This document shows, in pieces, positions 1 to 9,573 of a DNA stretch of 64,000 bases (within the stretch, counting starts at the first letter, position 1; the number at the start of each line of letters is the position of its first letter). The position numbers and the translations under genes are program-made. The stretch comes from Vibrio gazogenes (GTDB lineage Bacteria; Pseudomonadota; Gammaproteobacteria; Enterobacterales; Vibrionaceae): contig NZ_CP092587.1 in assembly GCF_023920225.1 (NCBI RefSeq), positions 2,790,001 through 2,854,000 of the forward strand, written 5' to 3'. Below the pieces are notes generated by a model. It was given only the letters and a program-made list of their open reading frames with translations. It was not told the origin of the DNA and ran no database searches.

Positions 1-2
1 TG

Positions 3-239
3 GCCGGTGTGCCGAAAGCGGTGATCAAAAATGCGCGAATGAAGCTATCTCAGTTGGAGCAAAACCACCAGTTGGATGGAAAGCGGACAGGACAATCGCC
101 TGTGGTTGATGTCGCCAATCAACTGAGCTTGATGCCGGAGCCATCCGAAGTCGAGAAACAACTCGCAGAACTCGACCCTGATAGCCTCACACCGAGACAG
201 GCGCTCGAACAACTCTATCTACTGAAGCGTTATCTCTAA
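3..239 (+). CDS. mutS: DNA mismatch repair protein MutS, C-terminal end (partial)
   Basis: The reading frame is open from the window edge to TAA at 237-239. It encodes the MutS tail: a helical [11 protein letters not shown] segment, a variable linker ([20 protein letters not shown]), and a terminal [19 protein letters not shown] helix. In MutS this last helix is the dimer/tetramer contact region. MutS recognises mismatches in newly replicated DNA and recruits MutL. The start and the ATPase core lie outside the window. Position next to rpoS, with only a few genes between, matches the mutS-rpoS interval known in enterobacteria and vibrios, which is a variable site. Identification rests on the tail sequence and synteny. 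Confidence 0.93.
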   Translation, partial: AGVPKAVIKNARMKLSQLEQNHQLDGKRTGQSPVVDVANQLSLMPEPSEVEKQLAELDPDSLTPRQALEQLYLLKRYL

Positions 240-270
240 ATCAACCGTTACCTTGAATCAACCGTCATCT

Positions 271-304
271 TAAAAATTAAGCGCAGCCATTGAGCTGCGC
301 TTTT
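271..304. terminator. Hairpin terminator between convergent mutS and HD-GYP gene
   Basis: AAGCGCAGC (279-287) pairs perfectly with GCTGCGCTT (294-302) over a 6-base loop and is followed by T residues. An A-rich run precedes the stem, so it can also serve the leftward gene that ends at 329. Confidence 0.8.
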
Positions 305-328
305 CAATCTTATCTTCTCATCGATTCG

Positions 329-1891
329 TTATACTGTAGGCATGTACGACTGACTATCGTCATATTCCTGAAGAATCCGGAAAAAGTCCGCTTGTCGGCG
401 CTCAAAAATATCTACCAATTGTGGATCAAACGTCTCACCCGAATGTTTATGGATATAAGTGACGATCTCTTTTTCACCCCATGGTTCTTTATAACAACGC
501 CGACTTGCCAATGCATCAAAGACATCCGCCAACGCAACAATACGACCATAAATATGAATATCCGTGCCGGATAGACCTCGCGGATAGCCGAGACCATTCC
601 AGCATTCATGATGCTGACTGGCAATAATGGCCCCGGCTTGCATGACCGGCTGATGCGAGCCTTTCAAACAATTCTCTCCCACGGTGGTATGCTTTTTCAT
701 TAGTGTTCGTTCTTCATCATTTAATTTGCCCGGCTTATTCAAAATATAATCAGGGATGCTAATTTTGCCGATATCATGGAGGGGGGCGGCATAGAATATC
801 TCTTCACACTGAGCCGGACTCAAACCAAGCTCTTCGGCCATGAGTCGGGAATAATAAGCAACACGACGAACATGGTTACCTGTTTCTTTAGAGCGGCTTT
901 CAGCCAAGCCACAAATCGCATAAACAATCTCTTTCTGAGTATTCCTCAAGCTATCATTGAGCCGTAAGTTGTCCAAAGCGATAGCCATGTTATTACAGAA
1001 CATAGCAATCAGATTCATATCAACATTTTTAAACTGATGCTTGCCGGTAATATTCAGGATGGTTTCCACACCGTTGATATTAGAAATATGGTAAATATTG
1101 TCTTCTTGATAATGAAGTGCTTGGTCACTATCCCGAGCAACATTGAAATTTTCCTGAGAGATTGACGCTTTGAACGCTTGTGTGGAGATATCCCCAATCT
1201 GAGCCAATACATGTATATCATCGATATTTTTTTCAGCCAATCCCCCTTCGATTTCAGACAGCATTGTGCCATCTTTCATATACAGCAACGATGAGACTTG
1301 CTCCAAGACATCCTGAGCAAAACTATCCATTGATTTGTGTTTGAGGATATTGGCTGTCGCACCGATGACTTTTTCCAAACCAAGCTTATGATTCTCCAAA
1401 GCAGATATATCACGGTAGGAACGTATTGCCGTATAAACCGTCGAATGAAGTTTACGTTTGGTCAGTTCGGTCTTCTCCCGATAATCATTAATATCATATT
1501 GTTCAATAATATCTTTTTCCGGAACGGTTCCCGGCTGACCAGTACGCAAAATAATCCGGACCAGATGATTGCCTTGCACATCACGAATATATTCAGCCAC
1601 CTCCAAACCCGCTTCTTCCGTTTCCATCACCACATCCAATAGGACCACCGCGATATCATTTTCAGATGACAGAATCTCTTTTGCCTGAGCCACATTATAT
1701 GCACTGAAAAATATGAGCCCTTTGCCGTCGAATTGAGTTCGATTCAAAGCCAGTTTCGTGATTGTGTGCATGCCGTCTTCATCATCGACAATCAGTATTT
1801 TCCACCTCGAAGGTTCGTCTTTACAGGTGTTAATTTGAGATGATTGACTAAGATTTCCTGACTCATCAAATAGCATATCCTGCTCTGACAT
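329..1891 (-). CDS. Response regulator with HD-GYP phosphodiesterase domain (REC-DUF3369-HD-GYP)
   Basis: A 520-residue protein. Residues 30-150 form a receiver domain, with the acidic pair at 36-37 and the likely phosphorylated Asp86 in VVLLDVVME. Residues about 170-315 fit the DUF3369 sensory/linker domain. Residues 320-510 are an HD-GYP domain with HD at 372-373 (LHDIGK), HHE at 427-429 and GYP at 435-437, so catalytic residues look intact. HD-GYP domains hydrolyse cyclic di-GMP. A histidine kinase gene starts 179 bp away on the opposite strand, suggesting a cognate pair in which phosphorylation controls c-di-GMP turnover. The signal sensed is unknown. There is no obvious DNA-binding domain. 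Confidence 0.9.
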   Translation of the reverse strand: MSEQDMLFDESGNLSQSSQINTCKDEPSRWKILIVDDEDGMHTITKLALNRTQFDGKGLIFFSAYNVAQAKEILSSENDIAVVLLDVVMETEEAGLEVAEYIRDVQGNHLVRIILRTGQPGTVPEKDIIEQYDINDYREKTELTKRKLHSTVYTAIRSYRDISALENHKLGLEKVIGATANILKHKSMDSFAQDVLEQVSSLLYMKDGTMLSEIEGGLAEKNIDDIHVLAQIGDISTQAFKASISQENFNVARDSDQALHYQEDNIYHISNINGVETILNITGKHQFKNVDMNLIAMFCNNMAIALDNLRLNDSLRNTQKEIVYAICGLAESRSKETGNHVRRVAYYSRLMAEELGLSPAQCEEIFYAAPLHDIGKISIPDYILNKPGKLNDEERTLMKKHTTVGENCLKGSHQPVMQAGAIIASQHHECWNGLGYPRGLSGTDIHIYGRIVALADVFDALASRRCYKEPWGEKEIVTYIHKHSGETFDPQLVDIFERRQADFFRILQEYDDSQSYMPTV

Positions 1892-2070
1892 TTCCTTCCC
1901 CTCTCTGATCCCAGCTGAACCTGACTGTTTTTATTTATCCATTCACCATGTGTGAACTTGATTTTCACTACTTTACCAATCAATTTTAGTATATGAATAA
2001 ACTTTTACATATATGAATAAAAAGCAACTAGACTCTTATCACTCTCAGTAGTAATCATTGGAGATAGCAC

Positions 2071-4128
2071 ATGTCTATCTATTATCGAATTACAATTTTT
2101 TGCTTATTTCTGGTTTTTCTGTGTATGGGAGCATTTGGCTACATCTCAAATCAAGCAGGTGCAAACCTGTTGAATCAATCGGTGAATAAACTCTTAAATG
2201 CAGTTGCAACAAACCAACAAGACCGACTCCATAATCTCATTCACGCTTGGAAAGATCGGGTTGCATTGATCGCCAGCAGAACGCAACTACGCCTCAGTCT
2301 CAATGATTATTTGCTCAATCCAAATCAACAATCATTAAAAAAAATGGGCAGTATCATCCAAGATGCCATCAGCTCCGTTACAAAAGTGAAGTTTATTCAA
2401 CTGAAAACAGTCAGTGGTGAAACCATCATCCAAACAGCACCAAATCAAGCCAACAAAGTAGCGGCCACACTTACACTGACCGACAACAGTTCAACTGATA
2501 TTGTATTAAAAAGCATCACTCGCGATTTGAATGGGGGACTGTATATTCACATCGAAGCGCCCATGCGCCTTCAAGGTAAACAAATCGGTGTGATGGTGGT
2601 AACACTAGCAGCCGATGAATTACTGAACAGCACTCAAAGCTATACGGGAATGGGCGTATCCGGAGAGACGATTCTCTTCACCAAGAATCAAGCCGGTCAA
2701 TTCGTCTATATTACGCCACTCCGTTACCCTCAACATTTAACAAAACCTGCAGATACAGCCTCTTTTGCTCTCGTAAACGATGATGCACTCGTTCAAGCGA
2801 TTGAATATCATACCCAAGACATCATTCAGTCGCGTGATTATCGAAATACAAATGTGACTGCTGTGGCTCGTTATTTACCAGAGCTGAACTGGACGATTAT
2901 CGTAAAGGTGGATCACCACGAAATGATGCAGCCGATGAAACATTATCAATATTTACTGGTGATGGCTGCCTGTGTGCTGGGTATCATCGCGATCATCATT
3001 GGCCTGGCACTGGGGAGAGCAATTTCATCACCGATTATCAAACTTGCCGCCGATAGTCGCAGAATTCGTCTCGGAGAACATCAGTTGAGAGCGAAAGTCA
3101 GCCCGACTCAGGCAAAAGAGCTCAATGAACTCGCTCACAGTTTTAATAACCTGGCCGAAAACCTGCTCACCACCAATAACGAACTGGAAGATAAAGTTGC
3201 CGAAAGAACTGTTGCGCTGCAAGAACTGAATGAAACACTGGAACAGCGAGTTGCAGCCAGAACGGCTGATCTACAACGAGCCAATCAAGAAATACAAGAA
3301 ACACTTGAAGATCTCAAGCGGACTCAGCGTGAACTTGTGGAGTCTGAAAAAATGGCAGCACTGGGGGGGTTGGTCGCAGGCGTTGCGCATGAGATCAATA
3401 CACCACTAGGCATTGCCATTACCGGAACCACTCACCTCCATGAGGAGGTTCAGGAAGTTCATACCAAAGTGCTATCAAACAAATTGACCCGGGATGAACT
3501 AGAAGGTTTTGTCGAAGACGCCAGTCAAGCCACTGGCTTAATGTGTTCACAGTTAAAGCACGCTTCAAAGCTCATCTCTAATTTTAAAGAAATTGCCGTT
3601 GATCAATCGAACCCGGACTATCGGAGCATTTCCGTGCAAGAATATCTCTCGAAGATCGTCGCAACCATGCAACCCAACTTTAAGAAAACACCGCATCGCC
3701 TCTCTATCAACATTGAGCAGGATCTTCACTTGGTCACCTGCCCCGGCGCACTGGCGCAAGTGTTAACCATTCTGATCACCAATAGCCTCATTCACGCATT
3801 CTATTCACCTGATCGCGATCAATCCGACACGATCAACGGGGAAGTAACGATTTCAGCCCAAAAATCACAAGGAAAAAATTTAATCATCGTCACGGATAAC
3901 GGCACGGGTATCCCTCCCCAAGATTTGCCCAGACTCTTTGAACCGTTTTTTACCACCAAACGCGGTCATGGCGGCAGTGGCTTAGGACTCAGTATTGCGC
4001 ATAATATTGTCACAGATATTCTGCACGGGAAAATACACTGTGAAAGTCAATTCGGTCAGGGGAGCACATTCATTATCACATTACCGGATCAGCCGGTGTC
4101 ATCTCACACAGTCGAGCAATCCGCATAG
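2071..4128 (+). CDS. Membrane sensor histidine kinase (dCache-like sensor, HAMP, coiled coil, HATPase)
   Basis: A 685-residue kinase. TM1 is at 6-28, followed by a periplasmic sensor of about 260 residues (30-290). TM2 is at 293-316, then HAMP (to about 370) and a long coiled coil (365-430, heptad-rich with repeated ERTVALQELNETLEQRV-like segments). The H-box carries His440 (VAGVAHEINTPLG). The ATP-binding domain has an N-box (LITNSLIHAF) and G-boxes (DNGTGIPP, GSGLGLSIAHN). The dimerisation helix has a long insertion after the H-box, like the family that pairs with REC-DUF3369-HD-GYP regulators. It is divergent from such a regulator gene, which is the likely partner. It has no receiver or Hpt domain, so the phosphorelay is probably simple. 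Confidence 0.9.
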   Translation: MSIYYRITIFCLFLVFLCMGAFGYISNQAGANLLNQSVNKLLNAVATNQQDRLHNLIHAWKDRVALIASRTQLRLSLNDYLLNPNQQSLKKMGSIIQDAISSVTKVKFIQLKTVSGETIIQTAPNQANKVAATLTLTDNSSTDIVLKSITRDLNGGLYIHIEAPMRLQGKQIGVMVVTLAADELLNSTQSYTGMGVSGETILFTKNQAGQFVYITPLRYPQHLTKPADTASFALVNDDALVQAIEYHTQDIIQSRDYRNTNVTAVARYLPELNWTIIVKVDHHEMMQPMKHYQYLLVMAACVLGIIAIIIGLALGRAISSPIIKLAADSRRIRLGEHQLRAKVSPTQAKELNELAHSFNNLAENLLTTNNELEDKVAERTVALQELNETLEQRVAARTADLQRANQEIQETLEDLKRTQRELVESEKMAALGGLVAGVAHEINTPLGIAITGTTHLHEEVQEVHTKVLSNKLTRDELEGFVEDASQATGLMCSQLKHASKLISNFKEIAVDQSNPDYRSISVQEYLSKIVATMQPNFKKTPHRLSINIEQDLHLVTCPGALAQVLTILITNSLIHAFYSPDRDQSDTINGEVTISAQKSQGKNLIIVTDNGTGIPPQDLPRLFEPFFTTKRGHGGSGLGLSIAHNIVTDILHGKIHCESQFGQGSTFIITLPDQPVSSHTVEQSA

Positions 4129-4196
4129 TGTATCCACATCATATATCGAGTGACTCACGATAATACCCGCCATTCAGACAGGCACATCGACGGCTT

Positions 4197-5351
4197 TCAT
4201 CCCAGCGGCCCGGCAACAATTGTTTCTTTGAGCCCCTCGATAATATGCAGTCCCGTTTCGGTTTTTAATGATTGATACCAAGCCAACGTCTGCTCCATCT
4301 GTTTGCCATGAGTCAGATCACACCGTTTTCTTGCTTTTAAAACCAGATCCCTCACCCGCTCTAATCGTTCGTTTTGGTAATGAAGTAACGCTGTTTCAAT
4401 ATCATGATGCTGTGAAAAAGATAGTCCTAAAACGACCGCATCTTCCATCGCTGCACATCCCCCCTGACCAATATCCGGCGTGGTACTATGCCCGGCATCG
4501 CCCAGTAATGCGATCCGACCGTTAACCAATTGTTCAAAAGGCTCAATGTCATGGATCTCAATTCGGTTGGTTGTTTCAGGATTGATCTGCTCAATCAACG
4601 TCTGAACCTGAGGCGACCAATCCCGAAAGTAACGATGCAAATCGGCTTTCAGCGTCGTCCGATCTTCCGGTAATCCTTTCGGCAAAGGCACATCGAAAAA
4701 GAAATAAAATCGGTTGTCCGCAATCGGCATCACCGAAACCCGCTTTCCCTCGGCGACAAAAGTCGTCCATTGATCCGCTGGTGCAATGGCCGTATCGATC
4801 TCAACCAACCCATTCCAGTTGACATAACCGGCATATCTTCGTTCAACCGAGTGCCCTAAAACCTCGGCACGAACTACCGAGTGTGTGCCGTCCGCAGCAA
4901 TCATGAAATCGCCTTCGGCAACAGAGCCATCGGTAAACCAAGCCGTCACACCTTCGGCGGTTTGTTCAACCCGCTCAACCCGCTTATCAAAATGAATTTG
5001 CTCACGTCCCCACCAATCAAGCATACTGGCTTGCAAATCAGCACGGGAAACCGGACAAGGTCTTGTGCCGACCGCATCAATCAGCGGCATCAAACTGAAG
5101 CGAGTCATGGTGGTACCGGAGAATCCATCCTGATAAGACATATAGTTCATCGCCCCACCCAGCTTATCCATGATATGGCCCATACCAAGATGTGTCATAC
5201 ATTTCACCCCGTTAGACCATACCGAAATAGCCGCTCCTACCGGTTTAATCTCTCTGACCGCTTCATAGATTTCACATGTGATTCCATTTTTTTTCAGTGC
5301 AGCGGCGGCAGACATGCCACCGATTCCAGCCCCGATAATAAGCGCTTTCAT
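4197..5351 (-). CDS. hpxO: FAD-dependent urate hydroxylase HpxO
   Basis: A 384-residue flavoprotein monooxygenase. It has the GAGIGG dinucleotide-binding motif at the N-terminus and the FAD-binding stretch GDAGHSTTPDIGQGG, with internal signatures RPCPVSRA, YVNWNGLVEID and RIEIHDIEPF. Length, the ending AGPLG and many internal blocks match Klebsiella HpxO, which converts urate to 5-hydroxyisourate using FAD and NADH. No other hpx purine-catabolism gene is visible nearby, so it stands alone here, unlike in Klebsiella. The ATG start follows an A-rich leader (AAGGTGAAGTT just upstream), which contains a plausible ribosome binding site. A more general FAD monooxygenase role cannot be excluded. 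Confidence 0.88.
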   Translation of the reverse strand: MKALIIGAGIGGMSAAAALKKNGITCEIYEAVREIKPVGAAISVWSNGVKCMTHLGMGHIMDKLGGAMNYMSYQDGFSGTTMTRFSLMPLIDAVGTRPCPVSRADLQASMLDWWGREQIHFDKRVERVEQTAEGVTAWFTDGSVAEGDFMIAADGTHSVVRAEVLGHSVERRYAGYVNWNGLVEIDTAIAPADQWTTFVAEGKRVSVMPIADNRFYFFFDVPLPKGLPEDRTTLKADLHRYFRDWSPQVQTLIEQINPETTNRIEIHDIEPFEQLVNGRIALLGDAGHSTTPDIGQGGCAAMEDAVVLGLSFSQHHDIETALLHYQNERLERVRDLVLKARKRCDLTHGKQMEQTLAWYQSLKTETGLHIIEGLKETIVAGPLG

Positions 5352-5820
5352 AACTTCACCTTATCCTTATTATTGTGCTAAGCAATAGATGATAAGCATT
5401 ATTTATTCCACGGCGACCTTGGCACTAATAGGACATAATTAATTGTTTTTAAATATAAAAATAATAGAGTATTTGCCGCAATTTGCACTGTGATTCAAAT
5501 CTGTGCAAGTGACGGAATAAACGTTTTAGTTTGGTGCATACTCACGACTCGTTCCCCGTCTGTAGGCCATCACCCAAACAGCGACATCATCAACGCCACA
5601 ATTTATTTCATATATCGATAACGCTACGACATGCAGCAACATTGCAAGTAACAGAAATGAGAATTTCATAATAAGATGATCGCTGTTTTAATAATTAAAA
5701 CATTGTTTTGTATTTTTTAATACCAAGTGTTAATAGTATAAACGAGCGTTTTATTTGCTCAGCGTGTTTATGATAAGAATCGATATCCTGTCCATATAAA
5801 AACCAAGAAGGGAACATATA
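5352..5820. other. Intergenic region between divergent hpxO and pectate lyase genes
   Basis: There are 469 bases with no credible gene. The DNA is AT-rich, especially 5395-5480 and 5660-5770, and must contain the promoters of both flanking genes. The one specific site I can point to is a KdgR-box-like palindrome at 5694-5712. A purine-rich GAAGGGAAC lies just before the ATG at 5821. Confidence 0.7.
5694..5712. promoter_or_regulatory. Candidate KdgR operator upstream of the pectate lyase gene
   Basis: The 19 bases (core AAAACATTGTTTT, 5697-5709) match the KdgR consensus AATRAAAYNNYRTTTYATT at roughly 13-14 positions by eye and share its exact ACATTGT centre. KdgR represses pectinolysis genes until the pectin catabolite KDG is present. 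The site lies about 110 bp before the start codon. Binding is inferred. Confidence 0.42.
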
Positions 5821-6867
5821 ATGATTCATCGAACAACAGTGGCTTTACTTTCATTACTGTCATGTCAGTTTGCAATGGCGAGTGACTTGACACTCATGTT
5901 ATATCAGCAAGATGCACAAACCATCCTGAGCTGGTCATCCGATCAGGATAGTATCGTTCGTCAAGAAGTTTACCGAAAATCCACATTGTCAGACGAAGGA
6001 GAAAGAATTGCGGTTCTGACCCCGGATGAAAGAACGTTTGAAGATACAACAGCAGATGGCTATACCGATTATTACTACCAAATCAAGGCAGTAGACGATC
6101 AGGATCACACCTTTATTTCCAATGATTCCAGTACAAACAGCAGCGAAGCAAATTATTTAACCACCAGTCTAGCGGCTGCCAGATCATCTGAGTGCTACGC
6201 TGGCGCCGTGATTAGCAACAAAACAGTTGACTGCGGGGGTAAGACTATCGGATTAAGTTGTAACGGGGATGCAGAAGGTCAAAAAGCCGTGCTTACCTTA
6301 CACAACGCAACGGTAAAGAATGTCCGCATTTCCCGAAATGGTGGTGCCGATGGTATTCATTGTGAATCCGGAAACTGCACCTTACAAAATGTCATTTGGG
6401 AAGATATCTGTGAAGATGCAGCCACCAACAACGGCAAGAGAATGACCATTATCGGAGGGGTTGCCTATAACAGTACCAATGGCCCGGGAGGTAAACCTGA
6501 TAAGGTGTTCCAGCACAACTCGAAAAATAGTACCACCGAAATCCGCGGCAACTTTACCCTCACCGGCCAACACGGGAAACTATATCGTTCTTGCGGAAAT
6601 TGCACTAACAATGGTGGGCCCAGATATCTCTCAATCAATGGCGTTAAGGTGGATGCTAAAATCGGTTCAATTGCCGGTATCAACGGCAACTATAGAGATT
6701 CAGCGACCATCAGAAACCTGAAAATCAAGAACTACAAAACCGGCAAACCCAAAGTCTGTGTCGAGTATGTCGGCATTCAGAAAGGTCAGGGTGAATCGAG
6801 AAAAATCGGTGAAAAATGGAATACCAGTGCCTGTAATGTATCCCATTCAGATGTTCGAAAGCTGTAA
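5821..6867 (+). CDS. Secreted pectate lyase, PL3 family, with N-terminal Fn3-like domain
   Basis: A 348-residue exported protein. Residues 1-20 are a Sec signal peptide ending in FAMA. Residues about 21-110 resemble a fibronectin-type III module (LSWSSDQDSIVRQEVYRKS, YYYQIKAVDDQD). From about 118 to the end is a right-handed beta-helix with PL3 pectate lyase signatures: TVDCGGKTIGL, GADGIHC, WEDICEDAATN, a KVFQHNSKN-like stretch and paired cysteines. These enzymes cleave polygalacturonate by calcium-dependent beta-elimination outside the cell. The gene has its own terminator and an upstream KdgR-like box, suggesting pectin-inducible use of plant or algal polysaccharide. The PL3 assignment is by motif memory, not a search. 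Confidence 0.87.
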   Translation: MIHRTTVALLSLLSCQFAMASDLTLMLYQQDAQTILSWSSDQDSIVRQEVYRKSTLSDEGERIAVLTPDERTFEDTTADGYTDYYYQIKAVDDQDHTFISNDSSTNSSEANYLTTSLAAARSSECYAGAVISNKTVDCGGKTIGLSCNGDAEGQKAVLTLHNATVKNVRISRNGGADGIHCESGNCTLQNVIWEDICEDAATNNGKRMTIIGGVAYNSTNGPGGKPDKVFQHNSKNSTTEIRGNFTLTGQHGKLYRSCGNCTNNGGPRYLSINGVKVDAKIGSIAGINGNYRDSATIRNLKIKNYKTGKPKVCVEYVGIQKGQGESRKIGEKWNTSACNVSHSDVRKL

Positions 6868-6894
6868 TCCATATTGAACTGAAGAATGAAAACA

Positions 6895-6922
6895 GAAACC
6901 CCGTACAAACGGGGTTTCACTT
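6895..6922. terminator. Terminator shared by pectate lyase and rpoS (convergent)
   Basis: GAAACCCC (6895-6902) pairs perfectly with GGGGTTTC (6911-6918) across an 8-base loop, in the short gap between the stop codons of two convergent genes. T-tracts are weak on both sides. Confidence 0.7.
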
Positions 6923-6962
6923 AAAATGATCGGTTACTAATTTTTAGATAATAAATGACGTC

Positions 6963-7949
6963 TTATTCTTCACTCTCTACATCGAACAAAGATTCCATAT
7001 TCAAGCCTTGTTTCAGTAGAATTTCTCTTAAACGACGCAGGCCTTCGACTTGGATTTGGCGAACTCGCTCACGGGTTAGATTAATCTCTTTCCCAACTTC
7101 TTCTAAAGTGGATGGTTCATACCCGAGTAAACCAAAGCGTCTTGCCAACACTTCTTTCTGTTTCGGATTTAGTTCATCTAACCAATGTAAGAGTGAAGAT
7201 TTGATATCATCATCTTCTGTCGAATATTCTGGGTCATAGTGTTTGGCATCAGGAATGATATCCAACAATGCTTTATCACCATCACCACCAATAGGTGTAT
7301 CAACAGAACTAATACGTTCGTTCAGACGAAGCATCTTACTGACATCATCAACCGATTTATCCAGCTCAAACGCAATGTCTTCCGCTGTTGGTTCATGGTC
7401 TAACTTCTGTGATAGCTCACGTGCTGTCCGCAAATAAATATTGAGTTCTTTGACAACGTGGATAGGTAAACGAATCGTTCTGGTTTGATTCATCAACGCC
7501 CGTTCAATCGTTTGTCTGATCCACCAGGTTGCATACGTAGAAAAACGAAATCCTCTTTCTGGATCAAACTTTTCAACGGCCCGAATCAACCCGAGGTTAC
7601 CTTCTTCGATTAGATCCAGCAAAGCCAGACCACGGTTACTATATCGGCGCGATATTTTAACAACGAGACGTAGATTACTCTCAATCATTCGCTTACGAGC
7701 GGCCTCATCTCCCCGAAGAGCCCGACGAGCGTACAGGATTTCTTCCTCTGCGGTTAACAAAGGTGAAAAACCGATTTCGCCTAAATAGAGTTGAGTTGCG
7801 TCTAAGCTCTTGGAAGTTACTTCATAATCTTCTCGAGTTTCAACGGATGTAGCGTCAGAACTGACCTCGTTGTCCAATGTATTGAGATCAAACGCTCCTG
7901 AATCAAAATCAAATTGATCGACCTTAGTTACTGAATTGCTTTTACTCAT
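6963..7949 (-). CDS. rpoS: RNA polymerase sigma factor RpoS
   Basis: A 328-residue sigma-70-family factor for stationary phase and general stress. Region 1.2 contains [21 protein letters not shown]. Regions 2.1-2.4 include [36 protein letters not shown] and [16 protein letters not shown]. Region 4.2 is an HTH with [20 protein letters not shown]. The long acidic N-terminus of RpoD is absent, as expected. It is the last gene of the nlpD side of the cluster, with an 81-bp gap to nlpD. In enterobacteria the main rpoS promoter lies inside nlpD, and the AT-rich linker of nlpD here could play that part. The ATG is preceded by a GGGGGAGG-type ribosome binding site. Confidence 0.98.
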   Translation of the reverse strand: MSKSNSVTKVDQFDFDSGAFDLNTLDNEVSSDATSVETREDYEVTSKSLDATQLYLGEIGFSPLLTAEEEILYARRALRGDEAARKRMIESNLRLVVKISRRYSNRGLALLDLIEEGNLGLIRAVEKFDPERGFRFSTYATWWIRQTIERALMNQTRTIRLPIHVVKELNIYLRTARELSQKLDHEPTAEDIAFELDKSVDDVSKMLRLNERISSVDTPIGGDGDKALLDIIPDAKHYDPEYSTEDDDIKSSLLHWLDELNPKQKEVLARRFGLLGYEPSTLEEVGKEINLTRERVRQIQVEGLRRLREILLKQGLNMESLFDVESEE

Positions 7950-8030
7950 GATGCCTCCCCCTGGCGAGCTAGCAAGACACTACTACTTTTAATGTCGCTA
8001 TATGGTGCTTACGCTTATCAATTCAAATAC

Positions 8031-8939
8031 TTATGGTAAGTAGCGTTTTGGATTCACTGGCTTACCCTGATAGCGGATTTCAAAATGTAAACGAACACTG
8101 CTGGTACCGGAACTTCCCATTGTCGCGATTTTCTGACCAGCTTTTACACTTTGTCCCTCACTCACTAGCAACCGATCATTGTGCGCGTACGCGCTAAGAT
8201 ATTTATCATTATGCTTGATAATCACAAGATTTCCGTAACCTCTTAAAGCATTGCCCGAATAAACCACGGTTCCTGCTGCCGAAGATACGATGGACTGACC
8301 TCGCTGTCCCGCAATATCAATCCCTTTATTTCCTTGATCAATAGCCGAAAATTGCCGAATAATCCTCCCTTTTGTTGGCCATAGCCACCTATCAATTTTT
8401 GTGGCATGTGCTAAATTAGTAGTTAGTAAATCAGAATTAACATTTTCTTTACCTTTGGATTCACCATACCCCTTTGATTGTGAAGATTCAATACTTTTAC
8501 CTGGCGGTTTTTTAACTTTGTCATATTTATTCTCTAAATTATTAGAGATTTGCTTATTCTTAGAATCTTTTAATGAGACGTTAGTTAACACGGCATCAGA
8601 ACCTTTGATCCCTATCCCATTTTTTCCCGTGGCAACGGACTGAGACTTCCCGTAAGAAGGTGGCGTATAAGCGGGTTTCCACAAGTGTATTTTTTGACCG
8701 GGATAGATAATATAAGGGGGGGAGAGATGATTATAACTGATCAAATCTTCTACATTTCTGTCGGTCAGGTAAGCAATAAAGTAAAGTGTATCTCCTTTTT
8801 TAACTTGATAGTAACTCCCACGGTAACTTCCCCGTGAAGCCTTCTTTACGTCAGACACCGGCGCGGGTGATATCGCGGCACATCCGATCAGATATGTTGA
8901 TAAAACTGCCAAAATTAAAAGTCTGATGCTGCTTCTCAT
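8031..8939 (-). CDS. nlpD: Lipoprotein NlpD (LysM, degenerate M23), amidase activator
   Basis: A 302-residue outer-membrane lipoprotein with signal peptide and lipobox (YLIGC, Cys20). The LysM peptidoglycan-binding domain is at about 44-90 (YYQVKKGDTLYFIAYLTDRN). A lysine/serine-rich linker follows (about 95-180), then a LytM/M23 domain (190-302). The first zinc ligand of active M23 enzymes is missing (NKGIDI where HxGxD is expected), consistent with NlpD being an activator of the cell-division amidase AmiC, not a hydrolase. Gene order pcm-nlpD-rpoS is conserved. The linker DNA (8400-8650) is AT-rich and could house rpoS promoters, as in E. coli. Confidence 0.95.
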   Translation of the reverse strand: MRSSIRLLILAVLSTYLIGCAAISPAPVSDVKKASRGSYRGSYYQVKKGDTLYFIAYLTDRNVEDLISYNHLSPPYIIYPGQKIHLWKPAYTPPSYGKSQSVATGKNGIGIKGSDAVLTNVSLKDSKNKQISNNLENKYDKVKKPPGKSIESSQSKGYGESKGKENVNSDLLTTNLAHATKIDRWLWPTKGRIIRQFSAIDQGNKGIDIAGQRGQSIVSSAAGTVVYSGNALRGYGNLVIIKHNDKYLSAYAHNDRLLVSEGQSVKAGQKIATMGSSGTSSVRLHFEIRYQGKPVNPKRYLP

Positions 8940-8941
8940 TG

Positions 8942-9568
8942 TTAGGCTAAATCACCTGCAACTAAAGGAACGAACCGGACCATTTCAATAATTTCTGAAT
9001 GAAACGACTCATGATTCCGGGTTATTCTCAGGAGCTGCTGCTCATCGCTACCAACAGGAATCACTAATCGTCCCCCGTCAGCCAACTGATCCAACAACGC
9101 CTGAGGTATTTCAGAAGCAGCAGCTGTCACAATGATGGCATCAAAAGGTGCCTTGGTGCGCCATCCCTGCCAGCCATCGCCATGTTTCATGGATACGTTG
9201 TAAATATCCAGTTGTCTCAGACGACGCTTTGCTTCCCATTGCAACGTTTTAATTCGCTCAATCGAACACACATGCTCAACTAGACGAGCCAATACTGCAG
9301 TCTGATACCCAGAGCCGGTTCCGACTTCCAATACCCGGCTTGTCGGTGTCAGTGCGAGCAGTTGGGTCATCTTGGCAACAATATAAGGCTGAGAAATTGT
9401 CTGCCCCAACCCGATTGGTAATGCGTTATTTTCATACGCCTGATGAACCATGGCCTGTGAAACGAAATTCTCTCTCGGTAGTTCACGCATCGTGTCCAGA
9501 ACACGTAAATCTTCAATGCCGTTTCTGACAAGAAAGTCGATCAACTTATCAGCGAGTGAATTTGACAT
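8942..9568 (-). CDS. pcm: Protein-L-isoaspartate O-methyltransferase
   Basis: A 208-residue cytosolic SAM-dependent methyltransferase that repairs isoaspartyl residues in aged proteins. The SAM motif [16 protein letters not shown] and the family blocks [18 protein letters not shown] and [13 protein letters not shown] are present. I place the start at ATG 9568 (MSNSLADKL). An AGAAAGG ribosome binding site lies about 8 bases before it, inside the end of surE, and this gives the family's usual length. A longer version beginning at a TTG 21 bases upstream would overlap surE by 16 bases. Its stop nearly touches the nlpD start (2-base gap), so translation is probably coupled. Confidence 0.96.
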   Translation of the reverse strand: MSNSLADKLIDFLVRNGIEDLRVLDTMRELPRENFVSQAMVHQAYENNALPIGLGQTISQPYIVAKMTQLLALTPTSRVLEVGTGSGYQTAVLARLVEHVCSIERIKTLQWEAKRRLRQLDIYNVSMKHGDGWQGWRTKAPFDAIIVTAAASEIPQALLDQLADGGRLVIPVGSDEQQLLRITRNHESFHSEIIEMVRFVPLVAGDLA

Positions 9569-9573
9569 GTCTA

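Noticed and set aside
4881..5381. 166-codon plus-strand open frame opposite hpxO
   Set aside because: Antisense to a well-supported flavoprotein gene; composition is Arg/His/Ser-rich shadow coding with no ribosome binding site.
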